Assembly: GCF_948329515.1 (NCBI RefSeq)
Contig: NZ_CAOJCN010000030.1
Span: 1 to 62,780, forward strand
Direction: 5' to 3'
DNA: 62,780 nucleotides
Origin: Cohnella rhizoplanae
GTDB taxonomy: Bacteria; Bacillota; Bacilli; Paenibacillales; Paenibacillaceae
Position numbers and translations under genes: made by a program. The stretch's first letter is position 1; the number at the start of each line of letters is the position of its first letter. This document shows, piece by piece, positions 58,264 through 62,780 of this stretch. Below the pieces are notes generated by a model. It was not told the origin of the DNA. It made no database searches and was given only the letters and a program-made list of their open reading frames with translations.

Positions 58264-59052
58264 ATGATCGTCAGCGCCTGGGAAGGCCATTTCCGTATGA
58301 CGACCAATGACGAGCACGGCCGCTTGGCGGGTCGGCTCGCCGGCTTGCTCAGGCAGGAGCTGCTGCCGGCTGGGGAGCGTACGGAGGAATTCGTCTATGC
58401 CACGGCAGAGCATGATCGCGGTTGGATCGGTCTCGACGAGGTACCGCTGTGGAACGACAAGACGAAGCGTCCGTTCTCCGTGGCGGATTATCCGCTCGGG
58501 CTACGGCTGCCTTTTTACAAGCGGGGGATCGCAGAGGTCGAAAGGCAGAGCGCGTATGCGGCGCTGCTATGCAGCATGCATTATACGAATCTGCCTCCGG
58601 AATTTTTGACGCACGTCGTGGGCGGTGTGCCCGCGGGCTTGCCCGCCGCGATCGCGGAGGAAAAGGACCGTCAGCGCCGTATCCGCGGCAACTTGGGTCT
58701 CGAATCGGCGGAAGAGACCGCCATGATCGCAGCGCATCTCGGCCTGCTGCAACTCGCCGATACGCTCTCGCTTCACCTCTGCGCCTCGATCGGCGCCGAT
58801 CAGGGCGACATGTCCGCGCCGTTCGCCGGATTGTTCCTGCGCGCCGGCGCAGCGGCGACGGGCGGCGGGATCTCCCTGACGCGCGCCGCCCCCGGCGAAT
58901 GGATGCTCTCCGCCTCGATATTCGGCGAGCCGGTCGCAGCGTCGTATCTCGCGCGTGATGTCCCGTCGTCTCTCATCGCGGACAAGGGCATCGCAGCCGC
59001 CTATGAAGAGACGCCGCTGAAGGAGATTCAGTTGATCCTTCGCCCCGAATAA
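58264..59052 (+). CDS. DUF3891 family protein
   Basis: A 262-residue cytosolic protein of the DUF3891 family: DEHGRLAGRLAGLLRQELL, ATAEHDRGWIGLDEVPLWND, LPFYKRGIAEVERQSAYAALLCSMHYTNL, EEKDRQRRIRGNLG, AAHLGLLQLADTLSLHLC. The conserved His/Asp pattern (DEHGRL, EHDRGW, SMHY) resembles an HD-type metal site, so a phosphohydrolase is possible, but no activity is established. I prefer ATG 58264 (7 nt after AGAGGGGGG, giving MIVSAWEGHF) over 58258. It stands alone and is followed by a good terminator. Confidence 0.85.
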   Translation: MIVSAWEGHFRMTTNDEHGRLAGRLAGLLRQELLPAGERTEEFVYATAEHDRGWIGLDEVPLWNDKTKRPFSVADYPLGLRLPFYKRGIAEVERQSAYAALLCSMHYTNLPPEFLTHVVGGVPAGLPAAIAEEKDRQRRIRGNLGLESAEETAMIAAHLGLLQLADTLSLHLCASIGADQGDMSAPFAGLFLRAGAAATGGGISLTRAAPGEWMLSASIFGEPVAASYLARDVPSSLIADKGIAAAYEETPLKEIQLILRPE

Positions 59053-59079
59053 ACGAATAAACGCCCAAGACAAACAGAA

Positions 59080-59107
59080 CACCCGGTTAACAGCTGATAA
59101 CCGGGTG
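59080..59107. terminator. Bidirectional intrinsic terminator
   Basis: Perfect 10-bp stem CACCCGGTTA/TAACCGGGTG with an 8-nt loop; TACTTTTCTTTTTCC follows on the plus strand and TTCTGTTTG on the minus strand. It serves the DUF3891 gene and also the small minus-strand unit described at 59139-59574. Confidence 0.85.
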
Positions 59108-59138
59108 CCCTACTTTTCTTTTTCCATATTCAATTGTC

Positions 59139-59216
59139 TCAGGACGCTCCCATCTTAAGTTTCGGAAGATTTAGCCACATCCGCTTACGCTTGATCGTAA
59201 TCTTCTTAGACTTCAT
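59139..59216 (-). CDS. Candidate tiny basic protein, 25 residues
   Basis: ATG 59216 reads MKSKKITIKRKRMWLNLPKL and on to KMGAS, then TGA. It has a consensus GGAGGT 11 nt ahead and a terminator 30 bp behind. Ten of 25 residues are Lys or Arg. I do not recognise it. A nucleic-acid or membrane-binding role is possible, and it could also be a chance ORF in an RNA; the good ribosome-binding site and terminator favour translation. Confidence 0.45.
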   Translation of the reverse strand: MKSKKITIKRKRMWLNLPKLKMGAS

Positions 59217-59335
59217 TTTTTAAATTGACCTCCAAGGTCGTACAAGCGTTCGTGCGGTTAAAGCGTCTTGCCGGCGCTCGTGCGCCCGTTTCCCGAGAGA
59301 GTGATTTGAATTCTTCCTTCTTTCGCGTTCAGTTT

Positions 59336-59428
59336 TTAGTTCCGCTTTTCTTTCATTTTCATGTTCCGTTTTTCCTTCAATCTACCGAAGAGACGTCCTG
59401 CTTGTTCGTACACGTTGGATTCCCGCAT
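59336..59428 (-). CDS. Candidate tiny charged protein, 30 residues
   Basis: ATG 59428 reads MRESNVYEQAGRLFGRLKEK and continues with a near-repeat (KEKRN, KMKEKRN) to a TAA. It would form one amphipathic helix with a basic tail. The ribosome-binding site is weak (GGCGGTCCGG). It lies between the promoter at 59574-59546 and the 25-residue ORF in the same direction. Status as a gene is uncertain. Confidence 0.3.
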   Translation of the reverse strand: MRESNVYEQAGRLFGRLKEKRNMKMKEKRN

Positions 59429-59545
59429 ATCCGGACCGCCATGTTACCGATTCGCCGGGCGGCTGCGCTTGCTGAATTCCGTTCGCTGCGGATATGCTTC
59501 GCTTACCTGGCCCAATGGACTATCCCCTTTCCTTTTGATGCCCTC

Positions 59546-59574
59546 ATTATAAGACAGCGGATTCAATTCATCAA
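59546..59574 (-). promoter_or_regulatory. Sigma-A-like promoter of the small minus-strand unit
   Basis: TTGATG (59574-59569), 17-bp spacer, TATAAT (59551-59546) on the minus strand. Nothing annotated lies downstream for 440 bp except the tiny ORFs and the terminator at 59107-59080, so it defines an independent short transcript. Confidence 0.6.
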
Positions 59575-59758
59575 ATATTCAGATTATTCATAAATCCCCT
59601 TGAGCGGGCAAGAGCCCGCATAAGCCTGGCACATTCTCCCTGTTGCCTTGAAATGCTCCGTTTTTCGCTTTATTTTACACAAATCGAGATGAATTTTTAC
59701 AGTCGATGCCTTGACTGCGGCAGTCGCAGACGAAGCGCCCCGCGCGACAGACGCCAAA

Positions 59759-59783
59759 GAACCGCACAATCGCTGTGCGGTTC
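59759..59783 (-). terminator. Intrinsic terminator of the CorC-family gene
   Basis: Perfect 10-bp stem GAACCGCACA/TGTGCGGTTC with a 5-nt loop, 23 bp past the stop at 59806. The minus-strand tail TTTGGCG is a short T run. Confidence 0.7.
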
Positions 59784-59805
59784 CCGTCATGCATGACTCG
59801 GTCTC

Positions 59806-61152
59806 TTAAGAGTGATGGTCCGCGGTGCTCTGCGCCTCCTGCGACGCCCTCGCCATCGCCGGCGCGGGACGCACGTTGATCCGTTTGATCTGGCGACTCT
59901 CCATCTCCGCGACCGCGAAGATATAGGATTCCGCCGACACCTCTGCGCCCGGCAGGGCCTCACCGAGCTCGGACATGAGCCAGCCCCCCAGCGTGTACAC
60001 GCCCTCGTCGTCTTCGATATCCGTCTTGAGCAGACGGTTGGCTTCCTCGATCATCAGCGTGCCGCTCAACTGGTACTGGCCGTCCGGGAGCTGCTGAATC
60101 AGCGGTCGGCCGTCCTCGTCGCGCTGCTGCCGGCGTTCGCCCACGATGCGCGCGATGATGTCGCGGATCGTGACGATGCCCGACGTGCCCCCGTACTCGT
60201 CGATCAGCACCGCCATATGAATGTCCTTCTTTTGCATCAATAGCAGGATCTCCTGCACCGACACCGTATCGAGCAGCTGCAGCACCGGTTCAATATAGGG
60301 CCGGACGGGCATGTCTTTCTCGGCGGAATGGCGGATGTAGGCGGTAAGCAGCTCCTTGTAATCGATCAGGCCGACGATCTTATCCTTGTCGCGGCCCGCC
60401 GTGACCGGATACAGATCGTAAGCGTCGAGCGCGGTGCGCGCCACCACCTCCTGCACGGTCTCGCTCTCATCGATGAATGCCACGTCGCGTCGCGGAATCA
60501 TGATCCCTTTGGCCACCATATCGTCCAGTTCGAATATATTCGTCACGTACCGGAACTCCGAGGAGTTAATGATGCCGCTCTTGTAGCCTTCCGACAGAAT
60601 GAGGCGCAGCTCGGCTTCCGTACGGGTGTTGTCCATCTCGGAAAGGGGCTTCATGCCGAACAAGCCCGTGAGCAGCCGCGCCGACTGGTTGAGCAGCCAG
60701 CTGAACGGGAAGGTGATCTTGAAAAAAATCATGAGCGGCCGCGCTAGCGCCAGCGCAAGCGACTCGGCCTTCTGGATCGCCACGATCTTGGGCAGCAGCT
60801 CTCCGACTACGACCTCGAGGAACGTCAGAATAAGGAACGCGATCACGAAGGAAACGACCGTCTCCACCGACTCCGGCAGCGCGAACAGACCGAAAACGGG
60901 ACTCAGCAGGTGCTCCACCGTCGATTCGCCCAGCCAGCCGAGCGCCAGATTCGTGAGCGTGTTGCCGAGCTGACAAGCAGATAAGTACTCGTCCAGCCGA
61001 GCGACGATCTGCTTCACCGCCGCCGCCTTCTTGTTTCCCTCGGCGACCATCTGCTCGATGCGGCTCATCCTCGCGCGGATGACCGCATATTCCGCGGCCA
61101 CGAAAAAGGCCGTGCATGCGATCAGCGCCAGCACGATTATCGTATTGACCAT
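59806..61152 (-). CDS. HlyC/CorC (CNNM) family membrane protein
   Basis: A 448-residue protein with an N-terminal DUF21/CNNM membrane domain of three to four spans (VNTIIVLALIACTAFFVAAEYAVIR, AFLILTFLEVVVGELLPKIVAI, PFSWLLNQSARLLTGLFG), a CBS pair at about 205-330 (GIMIPRRDVAFIDESETV, MAVLIDEYGGTSGIVTIRDIIARIVGE) and a CorC_HlyC domain at about 345-430. The family is linked to Mg2+/Co2+ efflux or homeostasis. ATG 61152 has GGGGAG 10 nt ahead; the 10 extra upstream codons lack a site. Single-gene unit. Confidence 0.9.
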   Translation of the reverse strand: MVNTIIVLALIACTAFFVAAEYAVIRARMSRIEQMVAEGNKKAAAVKQIVARLDEYLSACQLGNTLTNLALGWLGESTVEHLLSPVFGLFALPESVETVVSFVIAFLILTFLEVVVGELLPKIVAIQKAESLALALARPLMIFFKITFPFSWLLNQSARLLTGLFGMKPLSEMDNTRTEAELRLILSEGYKSGIINSSEFRYVTNIFELDDMVAKGIMIPRRDVAFIDESETVQEVVARTALDAYDLYPVTAGRDKDKIVGLIDYKELLTAYIRHSAEKDMPVRPYIEPVLQLLDTVSVQEILLLMQKKDIHMAVLIDEYGGTSGIVTIRDIIARIVGERRQQRDEDGRPLIQQLPDGQYQLSGTLMIEEANRLLKTDIEDDEGVYTLGGWLMSELGEALPGAEVSAESYIFAVAEMESRQIKRINVRPAPAMARASQEAQSTADHHS

Positions 61153-61521
61153 CGTCCGTCTCTCCCCTTCCGCGTCGTCCAAGATCGGATGGTACTACTG
61201 TACCCTGAACCGCGCGGATCGAAAGAAAGACGACGGACGATCGCACCGGATTCTACGCCACGCCGCCCCCGGGCGATTCATCGCTTTACGTCTCGGTCTC
61301 CGTCGCTTCGCCGCGCCAATCTCGTTAGCATCCCGAGAAACGCGCTCTTCTCCCCTTCCAGCATTCGTCGCGATTATGCACCTCCCGTTGTCATACGCTG
61401 CTCCTCTGCCACATTAGTATGCATAATTCGACCACCTCTGGAAAATCTACTCCAATCAAAGGAAGCGTTGCGAGGTCGCGGGAGAACGCGAAGGCTTCCG
61501 AGAGAGAAAGGGCGCGAATAT
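61153..61521. other. Intergenic region without a recognisable gene
   Basis: 369 bp between divergent genes. Open frames through it lack start sites and family likeness. A stretch near 61410-61430 (TTAGTATGCATAATTCG) is AT-richer and could hold the promoter of the plus-strand hydrolase. No repeats or hairpins stand out. Confidence 0.5.
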
Positions 61522-62301
61522 ATGCTTGAAAACGGACTTCCCCGCGATGTCGCAGGATTGCGGACGCTCATCGCGAACGTCGTGTTCATCGGCGAACCGG
61601 GCGGCGGCGCATGGACGCTGATCGACGCCGGCGTCATGAGCTTCGCGGACGACATCGCCGAAGCGGCAAAAGAAAGATTCGGAGACAGCCCCCCGAAAGC
61701 GATCGTGCTGACGCACGGACACTTCGACCATGTCGGATCCCTGCGCGGCCTCTTGCAGCGGTGGTCGGTGCCGGTGTACGCGCACCAGCTGGAGCTGCCG
61801 TACCTGACCGGCGCCAAGGATTATCCCGAAGCCGATCCCGACGTCGGCGGCGGGCTGATGTCTCGAATCTCTCCCTTGTATCCGCACAAGGGAATCGATA
61901 TCTCGGACGTCGTACGTCCGCTGCCGGAGGACGGCAGCGTGCCGGGCTTGCCCGAATGGCGCTGGGTGCATACGCCGGGGCATACGGAAGGCCATGTCTC
62001 GCTCTACCGCGAGCGCGACCGGACGATCGTCGCGGGCGACGCCTTCATCACCGTGAAGCAGGAATCCGCCTTCGCGGTGCTCATGCAGGAGGAGGAGATC
62101 CACGGTCCGCCGGCGTACTTCACCTTCGACTGGGGGCATGCCGCAGACTCGGTCCGCAAGCTCGCGGCGCTGAAGCCCGCGGCGGCGATCACCGGCCACG
62201 GCAAGCCGATGGCGGGCGAGGCACTCGCGTCCGGGCTGGCGGAGCTGGCCCGAACGTTCGAAGCGCGCGCGGTGCCGCACGGGGGAGACGTGGGGCGTTA
62301 G
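61522..62301 (+). CDS. MBL-fold metallohydrolase (glyoxalase II/lactonase-like)
   Basis: A 259-residue soluble hydrolase. Metal-binding motifs are IVLTHGHFDHVGSL (H-x-H-x-D-H) near 70, TPGHTEGHVSLY near 152, the bridging Asp in TIVAGDAFITV near 173 and ITGHGKPMAGE near 230. This set is shared by glyoxalase II-like and quorum-quenching lactonase-like enzymes; the substrate is unknown. AAAGGG lies 10 nt ahead of ATG 61522. The open frame to 61189 is non-coding leader. Confidence 0.88.
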   Translation: MLENGLPRDVAGLRTLIANVVFIGEPGGGAWTLIDAGVMSFADDIAEAAKERFGDSPPKAIVLTHGHFDHVGSLRGLLQRWSVPVYAHQLELPYLTGAKDYPEADPDVGGGLMSRISPLYPHKGIDISDVVRPLPEDGSVPGLPEWRWVHTPGHTEGHVSLYRERDRTIVAGDAFITVKQESAFAVLMQEEEIHGPPAYFTFDWGHAADSVRKLAALKPAAAITGHGKPMAGEALASGLAELARTFEARAVPHGGDVGR

Positions 62302-62340
62302 CTGGAACGGACGACCAACGGCGACGGCGACGGTGATGGC

Positions 62341-62590
62341 GCCCGCCATGCGCCATCGCCTTCACTACGAGAGGCGATCCGCCCCTTAGGTGCCCGCCAT
62401 GCGCCGTCGCCTTCACTACGAGAGGCGATCGGCTACAATGGCGCCCGCCATGCGCCGTCGCCTTCACTACGAGAGGCGATCGGCTACAATGGCGCCCGCC
62501 ACACTCCATCGCCTTCACTACGAGAGGCGATCGGCCCCTTCGGTGCCCGCCATGCGCCATCGCCTTCACTGCGAGAGGCGATCCGCCCCA
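62341..62590. repeat. Palindrome array F, exact 51-bp period
   Basis: Five copies of (A/G)TCGCCT-TCACTACGAG-AGGCGAT start at 62355, 62406, 62457, 62508 and 62559, exactly 51 bp apart. Each makes a 6-7-bp stem with a 10-nt loop. The spacer is also conserved (CGGCTACAATGGCGCCCGCCATGCGCC or close). Because 51 is divisible by three, several frames remain open, but none has a ribosome-binding site. It follows the MBL-fold gene directly. Confidence 0.88.
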
Positions 62591-62780
62591 TACCGTCCTT
62601 TCCGCCCAGTCCGCTACTTCGCCCTCGCGGCGAGGCTCAGTCGCTCGCAGCTCCGCTCGGACATTTCTTTCCTGCCGCGCGTCCGGAACCGGCGATCCAC
62701 CGACACCACCCCCGGCCCGCCGCAGCTTCCCGCCCCATCGGCCCGCGCATAACGGACATATCTTGCGAATACGAGAGGAC
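62591..62780. other. Window end, no gene recognised
   Basis: GC-rich sequence with no supported ORF. ATAACGGACATAT near 62751-62763 faintly recalls the GCGGA/TCCGC elements of array D but is a single copy. Confidence 0.4.

Noticed and set aside
59225..59593. 122-residue plus-strand ORF in the gap before the CorC-family gene
   Set aside because: No ribosome-binding site, odd composition, and it lies antisense to the better supported promoter-terminator unit.
980..62590. CRISPR array interpretation of the repeat arrays
   Set aside because: Spacers are either conserved like the repeats or similar in composition, the repeat is short, and no cas genes are present.
62189..62752. ORFs of 120 and 126 residues with 17-residue repeats across array F
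   Set aside because: Products of the 51-bp period in several frames on both strands; no start signal, and conserved features are hairpins.
1..62780. Mobile elements, integrase sites, tRNA and rRNA genes
   Set aside because: No transposase, integrase, phage or RNA gene signatures other than the cobalamin riboswitch were seen on either strand.

Overview
The window looks like chromosome of a high-GC, spore-forming Paenibacillaceae bacterium, with Cohnella or Paenibacillus the best guess. This rests on SLH-anchored surface proteins, YesM/AraC-type two-component systems beside CUT1 sugar ABC transporters, Gram-positive Shine-Dalgarno sites, sigma-A-like promoters, LipL-type lipoate metabolism and ECF vitamin transport. 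I found no rRNA, tRNA, phage, transposase or CRISPR array.

Layout. 1-4.9 kb: lipL, two repeat arrays, a thioredoxin-reductase-like flavoprotein, a methyltransferase with a broken start, and a small operon (alkyltransferase-like protein, DUF523, GNAT). 4.9-17.5 kb: surface functions, namely a YfkN-like nucleotide phosphoesterase carrying SLH domains, an O-antigen-ligase-like membrane protein and a 1631-residue SLH protein. 17.7-33.8 kb: carbohydrate block with a GH36 alpha-galactosidase, two complete CUT1 ABC importers and two YesM/AraC two-component systems. 34-38.6 kb: a mucin-like Thr/Pro-rich protein divergent from a glycosyltransferase. 38.8-44.4 kb: a four-gene MacB/FtsX-type export operon whose last ATPase carries an AbrB-like tail. 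44.5-48.8 kb: EamA transporter, metallo-beta-lactamase-fold hydrolase, branched-chain aminotransferase and a divergent LysR regulator. 48.86-56.1 kb: a cobalamin riboswitch followed by a five-gene set. 56.1-62.8 kb: LuxR-type ATPase regulator, DUF3891 protein, a short RNA unit with tiny ORFs, a CorC-family membrane protein, a second MBL-fold hydrolase and a repeat array.

Most interesting system. Behind the cobalamin riboswitch lie an exported protein (DUF4430 + alpha/alpha-barrel repeats + three SLH motifs), a DUF4430 lipoprotein, and the T, double-ATPase and S parts of an ECF transporter. DUF4430 plus an alpha6/alpha6 barrel is the domain content of animal transcobalamin and intrinsic factor, here in reversed order and wall-anchored. 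I read it as a B12 capture relay: wall-bound binder, then membrane lipoprotein, then ECF importer. The B12 assignment rests on the riboswitch and domain content, not on a binding test.

Second theme. Six intergenic arrays hold short elements, palindromic in five of them, at strikingly similar spacing: exactly 51 bp in two, 51-52 bp in a third, 51 and 62 bp in a fourth, 40 and 50-51 bp in a fifth, 62-63 bp in a sixth. Each array has its own element sequence. They are not CRISPRs and look non-coding.
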